Positions 16,962 to 25,546 of a stretch of 64,000 bases of DNA are shown piece after piece. The notes under the pieces were generated by a model. The model was not told the DNA's origin, made no database searches, and saw only the letters and a program-made list of their open reading frames with translations. A program made the position numbers and the translations under genes. Each line of letters opens with the position of its first letter. The stretch's first letter is position 1. This DNA is from Clostridioides difficile (GTDB lineage Bacteria > Bacillota > Clostridia > Peptostreptococcales > Peptostreptococcaceae): positions 56,867 through 120,866 of the forward strand of contig JABBZI010000012.1 of the NCBI GenBank assembly GCA_012955965.1. Direction: 5' to 3'.

Positions 16962-18143
16962 TTATGTGTAAAATTTAATTATGAATCTCGCACCACCATT
17001 GTAACAATTTTCTGCATGCAGAGTACCATTTTGACGTTCTATAATAGACCTTGATAGAGCAAGCCCTATACCAATACTATCTTTATTAGCATTTTTACCA
17101 CGATAAAATCTATTAAAAATATATGGGAGTTCTTCCTGAGAAAAACCATTGCCATTATCTTCTATAACAATTTCAGTGTATAGAGGGTTTTTGCTATAAT
17201 AAGCAATAATATGTCCACCACATTCTATATGTTCACTACAGTTTTTGAAAATATTCAAAAGAGCTTCTAAAGTCCAATTAATATCAACCTCAAATTCTAC
17301 AGAATCAGAATCTTCTATAGAAAGTGTTTGATGTTTTTCTTTTAAAGAACCTTCTATAGGCTCAACTGCATAGGTAAGGAGAGAATGTACATCTATAAGT
17401 TTTCTTTCAAATATCAAAGTACTTGCATCCAATTTTGATAATGTAAGTAAAGATGAAACTAATCTCTCAAGTCTTGATATTTGATTTGTAAGTCTGTGAA
17501 TATAATCTATTTCCTCATCAGAGCAACTTTCTGAAAGTAGTTGTGCCATAAGTGACATAGAAGTAATTGGAGTCTTAAGCTGATGTGCAATATCTGCAAG
17601 ATTATCAGAAAGGGTCTGTCTTTCTTTCAAAGCCAATTCTTTTGAACAACGGAGTTCTCCTACTGTTTTATATATCTCATCTTCAAGGTGAGAAAATTCA
17701 TCTTCACATCGTAAAAGTACAGACTCTTTTCCTAAATTTACTTCTTCTAAGTATCTAGTAAGACTATTTATTCTATTAGTTTTTTGTATATTTTGTATAT
17801 ATTTAAGTATATATACAAATAGAGCTATTGTTGAAATTATAATAAACGAAACCACTAAAAAGTAAAAAAAATTTTTAAACCAAAATGTATCTTTAGAGTA
17901 TCCATACTTTAGTAAAATTTCATTTCCTATGTTAAAATCATTATCACCAGAATCTTTTAGAGATTTTAGTATATGTTCTGTAGACTCAGGATTGAGTTCA
18001 TATGATGCACCAATAGATTTAGACATCATCTTATATTCATCAAAAGAAGTTATAGTTGTTAGAATTACACTTAACAAAATAGTTATAGCTAAGCAGAACA
18101 CTATAAAAATAGCTGTATTATTGATATTTCTTGGAGTTTTCAC
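16962..18143 (-). CDS. Sensor histidine kinase of the ABC-linked two-component system
   Basis: 393 residues. Two membrane segments (about 10-30 and 90-112) flank an outside loop of roughly 60 residues. The H box is AHQLKTPITS, the N box IFKNCSEH and the G boxes DNGNGFS and GIGLALSRSI, so it looks catalytically complete. The start is GTG, sharing its first G with the TAG stop of the regulator gene, after GGAGG inside that gene's end. It phosphorylates the upstream-encoded regulator. Its loop is longer than in BceS-type intramembrane kinases, so it may sense a ligand directly. Control of the convergent ABC exporter is inferred from position. Confidence 0.88.
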   Translation of the reverse strand: MKTPRNINNTAIFIVFCLAITILLSVILTTITSFDEYKMMSKSIGASYELNPESTEHILKSLKDSGDNDFNIGNEILLKYGYSKDTFWFKNFFYFLVVSFIIISTIALFVYILKYIQNIQKTNRINSLTRYLEEVNLGKESVLLRCEDEFSHLEDEIYKTVGELRCSKELALKERQTLSDNLADIAHQLKTPITSMSLMAQLLSESCSDEEIDYIHRLTNQISRLERLVSSLLTLSKLDASTLIFERKLIDVHSLLTYAVEPIEGSLKEKHQTLSIEDSDSVEFEVDINWTLEALLNIFKNCSEHIECGGHIIAYYSKNPLYTEIVIEDNGNGFSQEELPYIFNRFYRGKNANKDSIGIGLALSRSIIERQNGTLHAENCYNGGARFIIKFYT

Positions 18144-18805
18144 TAATTATCCTCCATTCTATATCCTATGCCTCTCAACGTTTTTATACAAGGTGGATTT
18201 TTTAATTTTTCCCTAAGACGTTTTATTGTTACTGTAAGAGTATTGTCATTGACAAAGTTGCCATCTATATCCCATAACATTTCTAGTAACTTTGTACGAG
18301 TCAGGGCTTTATTTTTATTTTCCATCAAACTTAAAAGAAGCTTATACTCTCCTGCTGTCAAAAGTACTTCAACATTATCTAAATATACTTTGACTTCAAC
18401 TTTATTTAATTTTATATTTTCACATGTAATAATATTGTTCATATCAGGTTGAGTTCGTCTAAGAACCGCATTAATTCTAGATTGGAGTACTGAAAGTAAA
18501 AATGGTTTAACTACATAATCATCTGCACCCATATCTAATCCATGTATAATGTCTTTTTCATCATCACGGACTGTCAAAAATATCACTGGAGTATTTTCTA
18601 TACTTTTAATATATTGGCAAAAGTCATATCCGACACCATCAGGTAAATTTAAGTCAAGTAGAACCAAATCAATAGTTTTATCAAAGTTTCTCTTTGCTTC
18701 AGCAATTGTATTATAACAACATACTGTGTGATTTTTCTTTTCAAGAGAAGTTTTTATTCCAAACGTAATTGTATCATCATCTTCTAAAAGAAGTATTTTA
18801 GCCAT
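18143..18805 (-). CDS. OmpR-family response regulator
   Basis: 220 residues. The receiver domain has the acidic pair EDDD (residues 7-10), phosphorylated Asp in LVLLDLNLPDG (about 51), Thr in FLTVRDD and Lys in VVKPF. The C-terminal winged helix (about 125-218) has TAGEYKLLLSLMENKNKALTR and TVTIKRLREKLKN. Its last base is shared with the kinase GTG start, so the two are coupled. The recognition sites are not evident, but the nearby ABC operon at 13.4 kb is the natural target. Confidence 0.9.
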   Translation of the reverse strand: MAKILLLEDDDTITFGIKTSLEKKNHTVCCYNTIAEAKRNFDKTIDLVLLDLNLPDGVGYDFCQYIKSIENTPVIFLTVRDDEKDIIHGLDMGADDYVVKPFLLSVLQSRINAVLRRTQPDMNNIITCENIKLNKVEVKVYLDNVEVLLTAGEYKLLLSLMENKNKALTRTKLLEMLWDIDGNFVNDNTLTVTIKRLREKLKNPPCIKTLRGIGYRMEDN

Positions 18806-18915
18806 TTACTTTTAATCCTTTCATTAGTTTAAATTATTAGTTTTAGATTTTATATTTTCTTACATTAAAAATAGTAAAAGTATCATTTAAGTGATATAAA
18901 ATTTAATTTACAAAC

Positions 18916-19560
18916 TTAAGTATAAGATTTAAGAGAATCTATCAAAAGAGAAAGTGTTGTTTCAATAAATTTCTCCTCATCTATATTAAAATTATATAGG
19001 TACGATTTTCCTGTTATAGATAATAAATTAAAAAATCCTGTAAGAGTAAATATCGATGAATACATAAGAGTAGGTATTTCAATATCATACCTAATACTTC
19101 CATCATCTTTCCCAATTTCAAACATTTCTTGAATTTCGTTAAACATAAATTTATTAAAAGAAAAAAACTTATTCTTAAATGGAACATCTGTATCTGAGTT
19201 TCTAGATTGCACAACACCAATCATTCCCATAAGAGATAGAAGTGAGGTATTCATACAATAAAATTTATGAAATGCAAAGTATGAAAATTTTATTTTTTCA
19301 AACCCTGTTTTACCTTTTGCACTTTCCATTTCAATACTCTCCCAAAGTTTCTTGTATCCTTTTAGAACAACAGCAAAAAATAAATCTTCTTTACATGAAA
19401 AATATTTATATATAGTGCGTTTAGTATATTCGGCTTCTTTTGCCAGTTCATTCATGGTTGTATTATCAAAGCCATTAATACAAAACAATCTTTCTGCCTT
19501 ATCAATAATCTCATTTTCTTTTTGTACTTTTTCTTTATCCCTTTTTGATAACTCTGACAT
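18916..19560 (-). CDS. TetR-family transcriptional regulator
   Basis: 214 residues. The N-terminal TetR HTH is complete (IIDKAERLFCINGFDNTTMNELAKEAEYTKRTIYKYFSCKEDLFF, about 17-61), followed by a helical ligand domain. It is divergent from the metallo-hydrolase gene, with a perfect palindrome between them (19588-19608) just upstream of its own start, so it probably represses itself and perhaps the hydrolase. The ligand is unknown. Confidence 0.88.
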   Translation of the reverse strand: MSELSKRDKEKVQKENEIIDKAERLFCINGFDNTTMNELAKEAEYTKRTIYKYFSCKEDLFFAVVLKGYKKLWESIEMESAKGKTGFEKIKFSYFAFHKFYCMNTSLLSLMGMIGVVQSRNSDTDVPFKNKFFSFNKFMFNEIQEMFEIGKDDGSIRYDIEIPTLMYSSIFTLTGFFNLLSITGKSYLYNFNIDEEKFIETTLSLLIDSLKSYT

Positions 19561-19587
19561 ATAAATTATTCCTTTCTATTGATAATA

Positions 19588-19608
19588 AAGTATACTGGTA
19601 GTATACTT
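19588..19608. promoter_or_regulatory. Probable TetR operator
   Basis: AAGTATACT (19588-19596), GGT, AGTATACTT (19600-19608): perfect 9-bp arms with a 3-nt centre, 28 nt upstream of the TetR start in the divergent region. The size and place fit a TetR dimer site. Confidence 0.65.
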
Positions 19609-19739
19609 AAATAATCGTAATATATTTATATACGGATGACATACTTTTATGAAAATAAAATTGACATCGAATCTTATAGATATTTATAACTTCACTAATT
19701 AATTATATAGGCAAAATACTAAATAGGGGGAATTTATTT

Positions 19740-20345
19740 ATGAAAATAACAGAAAATGTATTAATGTTAGATAGTACTCGTGGTTCAAACTGTTTTATTG
19801 TGTTTGATGAAGATATTATTCTTATAGACACAGGACTCCCTTTTATGGGTAAGAGCATAATTAAAGAATTAAAAACACTTGGAATTGAACTTACAGATAT
19901 TAAGCATATTTTACTAACGCATCATGATGTTGACCATATATCTAATATTAAATTGCTAAAAGAACATACAAGAGCAAAAGTGTGGGCTCATATAGAAGAT
20001 ATACCTTTTATTACAGGGGAGAAAGATAGACCTGGATTTAAAAAATTTATAGGAAAGACAATGTCTAGAAGAATTATTAAAGATATTGAACCTTATGGAG
20101 AAAATATGAAGATTGGAAATATACAAATTATACATACTCCTGGTCATACTCCAGGACATGTGTGTATGGTTTTTGAAGATGTATTATTTGCAGGAGATTT
20201 AGTTAAAAATAAGAATGGAAATATAATTCCTTCTCCTAATTTTTGGAATTGGGATTCTGAAAAGATGATGAAATCTATAAAAGAATTAAATAATTTAAAA
20301 TATAAATGGATATGTATGTCTCATGGAACTCCTTGCATTAAGTAA
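19740..20345 (+). CDS. Metallo-beta-lactamase-fold hydrolase
   Basis: 201 residues. The zinc motif is LLTHHDVDHI (H-H-D-V-D-H, about residues 60-65), with further ligands in HTPGHTPGHV (His about 129-137), GDLV (Asp) and MSHGTP (last His). This is a complete glyoxalase II-like active site. The family includes hydrolases of thioesters, lactones and phosphodiesters. True beta-lactamase activity is unlikely from this branch, which lacks an obvious signal peptide. GGGGG stands seven bases before the ATG. It is divergent from a TetR regulator. The substrate is unknown. Confidence 0.8.
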   Translation: MKITENVLMLDSTRGSNCFIVFDEDIILIDTGLPFMGKSIIKELKTLGIELTDIKHILLTHHDVDHISNIKLLKEHTRAKVWAHIEDIPFITGEKDRPGFKKFIGKTMSRRIIKDIEPYGENMKIGNIQIIHTPGHTPGHVCMVFEDVLFAGDLVKNKNGNIIPSPNFWNWDSEKMMKSIKELNNLKYKWICMSHGTPCIK

Positions 20346-20386
20346 CAAAAATAATAATCTATAATATGTATATCCTATATTATCTA

Positions 20387-20415
20387 TTGACTATATACAA
20401 TGTTGGTGATAATAT
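20387..20415 (+). promoter_or_regulatory. Promoter of the padR gene
   Basis: TTGACT (20387-20392), 17-nt spacer, TAATAT (20410-20415). The spacer carries TATATACAATGTT, which resembles the palindrome half-site at 21223 before the ABC genes, consistent with autorepression by a PadR protein. Confidence 0.55.
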
Positions 20416-20448
20416 AATATCCAAGATAGAGTATAGGTGGTGAATTTT

Positions 20449-21174
20449 ATGATACGCACTTTAATTTTATATTATCTAAATATTAAACCGACACATGGGT
20501 ATGAAATTCAGAAGTTTCTACAGGTGTCTGGTGCAGATAGATGGGCTAAAATACAGTCTGGTTCAATATATTATGCGTTGACAAAACTAGAAAAAGATGG
20601 AGCGGTTAGAGTTTTAAGAGAAGAAAAAACTGGTGCTAGAATTCGTAAAATGTATGAGATTACTCAAAGTGGTAAAGTAGAGTTAAAGGAAGAAATGCAA
20701 AAAGAGCTCCAGATGCCAATAGTTCCAACTGGTTCAAATAAATTCCTATTACATAATATTTTGGATATATTACCTAAGGAAGTTTTAGAAAAAAATCTTG
20801 AAAAGCATATAAAATATTTGATAGAGCAGAAGAAGTATTGGGAAAATTGGAAAGAAATTAAAAAAATTGATAAAAAGAGTCTTACAACAGAAAAAATTGC
20901 ATTTGACATGACAATAGACAATCTAAATTATCAAATTCTATGGCATGAAGAAATATTAGATAATCTTGATAAGTATATATCTGTCGGTTCAGAGACGCAG
21001 AACATAATTAAATCTATAGACTTTTCAAATATAGAAGATGATTTTTTATTTACATCTGATACAACAAATGAATTACTAGAAGTTCAGAGACTTAGAGATG
21101 AAATAATTGATAATCCAGATAAAGCTATAGAGAACATAGATAAAATAATATTAAAATTACAAAATAAGCATTAA
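20449..21174 (+). CDS. PadR-family transcriptional regulator
   Basis: The frame extends to a GTG at 20437 inside the ribosome binding site AGGTGG, so ATG 20449 (protein begins MIRTLILYYL) is preferred, giving 241 residues. The winged HTH is typical: KPTHGYEIQKFLQVSG, SGSIYYALTKLEKDGAVRVLREEKTGARIRKMYEITQSGK. The long helical C-terminus (about 95-240) is of the PadR/Vir type. A palindrome at 21223-21242 stands between it and the ABC exporter genes that follow, so it most likely represses that exporter and responds to its drug substrate. Confidence 0.88.
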   Translation: MIRTLILYYLNIKPTHGYEIQKFLQVSGADRWAKIQSGSIYYALTKLEKDGAVRVLREEKTGARIRKMYEITQSGKVELKEEMQKELQMPIVPTGSNKFLLHNILDILPKEVLEKNLEKHIKYLIEQKKYWENWKEIKKIDKKSLTTEKIAFDMTIDNLNYQILWHEEILDNLDKYISVGSETQNIIKSIDFSNIEDDFLFTSDTTNELLEVQRLRDEIIDNPDKAIENIDKIILKLQNKH

Positions 21175-21185
21175 ATTTCAATACA

Positions 21186-21212
21186 AAAACACGAGTAAAA
21201 TACTCGTGTTTT
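21186..21212 (+). terminator. Terminator between padR and the ABC exporter genes
   Basis: Perfect 12-bp stem AAAACACGAGTA / TACTCGTGTTTT with a 3-nt loop, 12 nt after the padR stop. It separates the regulator transcript from the exporter operon. Confidence 0.8.
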
Positions 21213-21222
21213 AAAAAAATAA

Positions 21223-21242
21223 TATATACAACATTGTATATA
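21223..21242. promoter_or_regulatory. Probable PadR operator before the ABC exporter
   Basis: TATATACAA (21223-21231), CA, TTGTATATA (21234-21242): 9-bp arms, 33 nt before the ATPase start. It shares TATATACAA with the padR promoter at 20392-20400, which supports a common repressor. Confidence 0.6.
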
Positions 21243-21274
21243 TAACATTGGTTAAAATTTAGGAGGTTTTATAA

Positions 21275-22033
21275 ATGAGTAATGTATTATTGGAGATTGA
21301 AAATTTATCTAAGAAGTATAACAATAAAGAAATTATATCAGGAGAAAGTTTTAAGGTATTGGAGGGAGATATTTTAGGTTTTATTGGACCAAATGGAGCA
21401 GGAAAAAGTACATCTATAAATATGTTTACTACAATTTTATCCCCTGACTCTGGAAGCATATATTATAAAGGAAAAAACATAAATAATCAAAAAAATGCTT
21501 TTAAGCGTTCGCTTGGTGTTGTACCACAGGAGTTAGCTATATATGATGATTTAAGTGCTTATGATAATGTTAAATTTTTTTGCTCATTATATGGATTTAG
21601 AGGTAGTGAACTTAAAAGTAGAGCTAAAGAGGCTTTGGAGTTTGTTGGACTTTGGGAGAGATGTAAGGAGTTACCTTCAAAGTTTTCTGGAGGAATGAAA
21701 CGTAGGTTAAATATAGCCTGTGCAATTTCACATAGTCCTAAAATCCTTATTATGGATGAGCCAACAGTAGGTATTGACCCTCAATCAAGAAATAAAATTA
21801 TGGAGGCAATTAAAGACATTAATGCTAATGGTACAACAGTTATATATACCAGTCACTATATGGAAGAAATTGAAACCTTATGTAATAAAATTGTTTTAAT
21901 AGACAAAGGAATGATTATAGAAGATTTAGATAAGAGCTTATATAAAAATAAATATTTAAAATTTGGTTGTAAGACATTAGAAGATATTTTTTTACATCTT
22001 ACAGGTACAGATTTAAGAGATTTGGAGGAATAA
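21275..22033 (+). CDS. ABC-2 exporter ATP-binding protein
   Basis: 252 residues. Walker A GPNGAGKST, signature FSGGMKRRLNIACAI, Walker B ILIMDEPTVGIDPQSR and H-loop YTSHYMEEI are intact. The C-terminus ends soon after the ATPase domain (LEDIFLHLTGTDLRD). The class is that of drug and antibiotic exporters with separate ABC-2 permeases. AGGAGG precedes the ATG. It is followed after 4 nt by the first of two permease genes, so the complex probably has one ATPase dimer with two different membrane subunits. PadR control is suggested by the operator just upstream. Confidence 0.9.
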   Translation: MSNVLLEIENLSKKYNNKEIISGESFKVLEGDILGFIGPNGAGKSTSINMFTTILSPDSGSIYYKGKNINNQKNAFKRSLGVVPQELAIYDDLSAYDNVKFFCSLYGFRGSELKSRAKEALEFVGLWERCKELPSKFSGGMKRRLNIACAISHSPKILIMDEPTVGIDPQSRNKIMEAIKDINANGTTVIYTSHYMEEIETLCNKIVLIDKGMIIEDLDKSLYKNKYLKFGCKTLEDIFLHLTGTDLRDLEE

Positions 22034-22037
22034 ATAT

Positions 22038-22778
22038 ATGAAATGTTTTTTACCATTGTTCAAATTAGGAGTGAAACGAAGAAGTAGGGACTTTTTTATT
22101 TTATCTTATAATATTGTTTTTCCAGTAATCATCATCATTCTATTAGGATATTTAACATCAAAATCTTATGGAGATGAATTTACATCATACAATTATTATA
22201 CTATTGTTACAATACCATTTTGTATTCTTATGGGAATCATTAGTGTATCATACGCAGCACAGGATGAAAAAGGTTCAAATACATCATATCGTTATATGAT
22301 TTCCCCTATTTCAATAACAGATTTGGTTCTTTCAAAACTTTTCTCTTGTACAATAATACTCTCACTATGTAATTTGATAACTTTAGTGATATTAAGAGGT
22401 ATTTTTCATATGAGCTTTGGTGGAAAATTTTTAGCTGTTATTTTTCTATTAACATGTGAATCAATTGTAGCATCATCTATTGGATTATTTTTAGGACTTG
22501 TTTGTAAAAATCTAGATATGTTACGTAATATTATCAATATGCCAATAGTGATTTTTGGTTTTTTGGGAGGTGTATTTTTTCCGGTTAGCTCATTAAATTC
22601 AACTATTTCATTAATAATCAATATATCACCATTAACATGGATTAATAGAGCTATAGTTGCTTGTATATATGATAATAATTTGCACCTCCTTTTTAATATA
22701 TCATGTATTTTTATAGCCACAAGTATATTTATGACAATACTTACAATTAAATTTTTTAATAAGGCGGTCTTTATATAA
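22038..22778 (+). CDS. ABC-2 family permease, subunit 1
   Basis: 246 residues with six membrane helices in the ABC-2 pattern. The motif NMPIVIFGFLGGVFFPVSSL followed by ISPLTWINRAI is the usual fifth-helix region of drug-exporter permeases. Its stop overlaps the next permease start by one base (TAATG), so the two are coupled and probably form a heterodimer. Confidence 0.85.
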   Translation: MKCFLPLFKLGVKRRSRDFFILSYNIVFPVIIIILLGYLTSKSYGDEFTSYNYYTIVTIPFCILMGIISVSYAAQDEKGSNTSYRYMISPISITDLVLSKLFSCTIILSLCNLITLVILRGIFHMSFGGKFLAVIFLLTCESIVASSIGLFLGLVCKNLDMLRNIINMPIVIFGFLGGVFFPVSSLNSTISLIINISPLTWINRAIVACIYDNNLHLLFNISCIFIATSIFMTILTIKFFNKAVFI

Positions 22779-23827
22779 TGAATTTAATAAATATTTTTAA
22801 TAATAATCTAAAAAGAAATATAAATAAGAAATTAAGTTTTTTAGTTACAATTTTATTTCCTATAATTGTAGTAATTCTTGGGATATTGGCAAATTACATA
22901 AGTAAGCCATCTTTCAATATTGGCATTTTAAATGATTACAAAAATGAACAACTTCTAAGAAAATCTGAAGAAAGAATATATGAGAATACAATAACAGCTT
23001 TAAAAAATACTCAAGGAATTAATGTAGATACTGCAGAACTTAAAACAGTTAAGACTGATATTATAACTGGAAAATATTCAGCTGTTGTACATTTTAATAA
23101 AAGTGATTTTAAATTATACTCTGTAAAGGATAAAAATACAAATGATACATTAAAGTATTTAATAGAAAGATATAAAGAAGACCCAACTCCTATAGATATA
23201 AGTAAACTACAAGAAAATACTTTAGGAGTTTTACAAAGGATAATTGCATTTATTGTGTTATTTCTGATGATAACATCTACTGTAACAGCATCAATGATTA
23301 TTAAAGATAAAAACTCGGGAACATTTACAAGAGTACTGTATTCTCCACAAAATATAAAAGGATATGTGTTAGGAAATATGTTATATAATTTTACAATAAC
23401 ATATTTTCAGTACTTAGTTTCAATATCTATAATTAAGTTATTTAATGTTGATATTGGCATGGATTATATAGACTTGATTTGTCTAGGGATATGGGTATCG
23501 GCTTTGGCGACTTCTTTTGGAACATTTTCATCTTCTTTATTCAATAAAGAGATGTATGCAAATTTATTTTCTACATGTGTCACACTTATATTGTCACTTA
23601 TTGGTGGTTCATTTATTCCAATTGAGAAAATGCCAACAATGTTACAAAATATCAGTATTATAAGTCCAATACGATGGTTTATTAGTTTTGTTACTTATAT
23701 AGAAGAGAGAAAAGGAAGCTTTTTTAATATGAGTTATATTTGCATTTTAACAGCCATGACATTAGTTTTAGCTTTATTAGCCATGAAGTTTACTCAAAGA
23801 AGTAAAGACTTGAGTCATAATAATTGA
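22778..23827 (+). CDS. ABC-2 family permease, subunit 2
   Basis: 349 residues. A first helix (about 17-38) is followed by an outside domain of about 130 residues, then five helices from about 155 to 340, the layout of YhgE/ABC-2 exporters with an extracellular insert. LILSLIGGSFIPIEKMPTMLQNISIISPIRWF is the conserved fifth-helix motif. It is the last gene of the PadR-linked operon and ends before a terminator. The transported compound is unknown. Confidence 0.85.
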   Translation: MNLINIFNNNLKRNINKKLSFLVTILFPIIVVILGILANYISKPSFNIGILNDYKNEQLLRKSEERIYENTITALKNTQGINVDTAELKTVKTDIITGKYSAVVHFNKSDFKLYSVKDKNTNDTLKYLIERYKEDPTPIDISKLQENTLGVLQRIIAFIVLFLMITSTVTASMIIKDKNSGTFTRVLYSPQNIKGYVLGNMLYNFTITYFQYLVSISIIKLFNVDIGMDYIDLICLGIWVSALATSFGTFSSSLFNKEMYANLFSTCVTLILSLIGGSFIPIEKMPTMLQNISIISPIRWFISFVTYIEERKGSFFNMSYICILTAMTLVLALLAMKFTQRSKDLSHNN

Positions 23828-23855
23828 CTAATATAAAACTTTGTATAATACAAAA

Positions 23856-23893
23856 GAGCCAATAATCTCTAATTCTCAAAGCTTATTGGCTTT
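23856..23893. terminator. Terminator after the PadR-linked ABC operon
   Basis: AGCCAATAA (23856-23864) / TTATTGGCT (23882-23890), 9-bp stem, 17-nt loop, then TTTATT. It is convergent with the acetyltransferase gene and may serve both. Confidence 0.65.
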
Positions 23894-23947
23894 TATTATT
23901 ATCTCTAATTCTTTTACTGGCATATTTTAAATCCAAGATATAAATTT

Positions 23948-24607
23948 TTAGTATAACCATTCCTTAGTATCAAAGCACATTTTTTGTATGTCATCAATAA
24001 GACAACTTACATGATATCCATCAGTAGATGCATGATGTACTGTTATAGAAAGAGGAAGAAGTATTTTTTCATCTTTTTGATAGTATTTGCCTGCTTCAAT
24101 CGTAGGGAAAAAATAATTTTCAAGACCATGATTATGAACAGTAAAACTCTTAAAACTAATCCATGGAATACAAGAAACAGTATAACAGTTTTTTGGTGGA
24201 TTTGGTTTTGCTAGAAACCCATAATTTTTTCCATATTCTTTAATATCAGATAAATAATTTTCATAGAATATCGAAAAATCTTTATCATATTCTGTCCATA
24301 TTGATGAAAAAGTCTTATTATCATCATGGAAAATTGCGTAGAATGGTGTTAATGTGTTCCAATATCCAAGTTCATTTTCGTCATATGCAATTTTTAATTC
24401 TTTATATTGATTTAAGGAAGTAGTTATTATGTATAAATATGTTGGATAAAATTTAATATTTCTATTTTTCATTTCCTTAAGTAAATTAGTAATATCTATT
24501 TCTATAGTTAAATCAAATCCCACATTTGTCATTTTTGAAAAATAGTAAAAATGTGTATATCGTTCCCAGTTTTCTAAGTCAATTTTATGAAATTCTAGTT
24601 TATCCAT
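23948..24607 (-). CDS. Chloramphenicol acetyltransferase (type A CAT)
   Basis: 219 residues, the exact size of classical CAT. The catalytic motif is VHHASTDGYHVSCLIDDIQ (His about residue 192), matching the HHA-x-x-DG-(F/Y)-H signature. The start FHKIDLENWERYTHFYYF and FYAIFHDDNKTFSSIWTEY are also classic. The enzyme acetylates chloramphenicol with acetyl-CoA in the cytoplasm, as a trimer. It overlaps the end of the TetR gene by 8 nt and is translated with it. It could be an intrinsic CAT-like enzyme with another acceptor, but all visible key residues are kept. Confidence 0.88.
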   Translation of the reverse strand: MDKLEFHKIDLENWERYTHFYYFSKMTNVGFDLTIEIDITNLLKEMKNRNIKFYPTYLYIITTSLNQYKELKIAYDENELGYWNTLTPFYAIFHDDNKTFSSIWTEYDKDFSIFYENYLSDIKEYGKNYGFLAKPNPPKNCYTVSCIPWISFKSFTVHNHGLENYFFPTIEAGKYYQKDEKILLPLSITVHHASTDGYHVSCLIDDIQKMCFDTKEWLY

Positions 24608-25178
24608 ATGAAATCACCATATCCTTTATAATATTTATTTGATTATCAATATCTTCATTTGTAAGATTTAAAACAGGAGAAGATGTTTTCATACTATCAA
24701 ATAAAAAAGTTATGTGTATTGCGATTGTTTTAGAATCACATTTTTTAAATTCACCTTTAGATTGCCCATAATCAATTAAATTTGAAAGCATTGTGATAGC
24801 TGAATTATATCTTTTATTCATATAATCACGTTGGTCTTTTTCTACAAAAGCAAATTCATGTATTGCGAAATCTAAACCACAATATTTACTTTTTATATCA
24901 TTCTTTTGTTGTTGTAAAAAATATTCTAGCATATGTTTAGCTGATATATTTTCCTTGATACTTTTATCTAATAAATTTTGGGAGTTATCTTTATGAGTAT
25001 TTAGAATGCTGATAAAAATTTCTTTTGTTGAATTAAAGTGTCTATACAATCCACCACGACTTAAATTACATGCTTCACAGATATCTTTCATTGTTACATT
25101 GCTATATCCTTTATCAGCAAATAGCATTATTGATGTATCAATAATAAATTGTCTAGTTTGTTCTCCTTTTGTTAACAT
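24600..25178 (-). CDS. TetR-family regulator of the cat-like gene
   Basis: The open frame reaches 25214, but AAGGAGG lies inside that extension, so the ATG at 25178 (protein begins MLTKGEQTRQF) is the likely start, giving 192 residues. The TetR HTH is FIIDTSIMLFADKGYSNVTMKDICEACNLSRGGLYRHFNSTKEIF. It is the first gene of a two-gene operon with the acetyltransferase, and its promoter carries two GACA...TGTC palindromes (25201-25238). This is a self-repressing, drug-inducible arrangement. Confidence 0.87.
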   Translation of the reverse strand: MLTKGEQTRQFIIDTSIMLFADKGYSNVTMKDICEACNLSRGGLYRHFNSTKEIFISILNTHKDNSQNLLDKSIKENISAKHMLEYFLQQQKNDIKSKYCGLDFAIHEFAFVEKDQRDYMNKRYNSAITMLSNLIDYGQSKGEFKKCDSKTIAIHITFLFDSMKTSSPVLNLTNEDIDNQINIIKDMVISYG

Positions 25179-25200
25179 ATATTTTAACCTCCTTATTAAC

Positions 25201-25248
25201 GACATGAGTGTCACTTTTAATTATGAGACACAAGTGTCGCTTTGTCAA
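25201..25248 (-). promoter_or_regulatory. tetR-cat promoter with two operator palindromes
   Basis: On the minus strand TTGACA (25248-25243), 17-nt spacer, CATAAT (25225-25220). GACACAAGTGTC (25227-25238) lies in the spacer, and the imperfect GACATGAGTGTC (25201-25212) lies at the expected transcript start. This is an ideal position for repression by the TetR protein. Confidence 0.75.
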
Positions 25249-25372
25249 GACGAATTTATTTGTAAACTGAATGTACAATGTAATAATATTAATTTATAAA
25301 ATGCTTGGAAAGTATAATAAACTTATTTATCTTTAAATTGATATAAAGAGTAATTAAATAGTAATAATATTA

Positions 25373-25403
25373 TTGACTTTTAAAACTTACATGTGTAATA
25401 TAT
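25373..25403 (+). promoter_or_regulatory. PBP gene promoter with BlaI-type operator 1
   Basis: TTGACT (25373-25378), 17-nt spacer, TAATAT (25396-25401). The core TTACATGTGTAA (25387-25398) overlaps spacer and -10, exactly as at the blaX promoter. The 25-nt block 25379-25403 recurs identically at 25501-25525. Confidence 0.8.
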
Positions 25404-25500
25404 AAGTTACTATTAATTATATATTAACTACATACTTTAGTGATATACTTAAAAACATAATAAAATCATAGAGTAGTTATGTTCATAAGATTATTTTAAA

Positions 25501-25525
25501 TTTAAAACTTACATGTGTAATATAT
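25501..25525 (+). promoter_or_regulatory. BlaI-type operator 2, just before the PBP gene
   Basis: An exact 25-nt copy of 25379-25403, with core TTACATGTGTAA at 25509-25520. It ends 22 nt before the ATG, so it lies in the untranslated leader, where a bound repressor could act as a roadblock or loop with operator 1. Confidence 0.75.
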
Positions 25526-25546
25526 TAAACAGTAAAGGTGGTTTGT

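Noticed and set aside
19740..20345. Metallo-hydrolase as a class B beta-lactamase
   Set aside because: No signal peptide and sequence more like glyoxalase II-type hydrolases; the HxHxDH fold alone is not evidence of beta-lactam hydrolysis.
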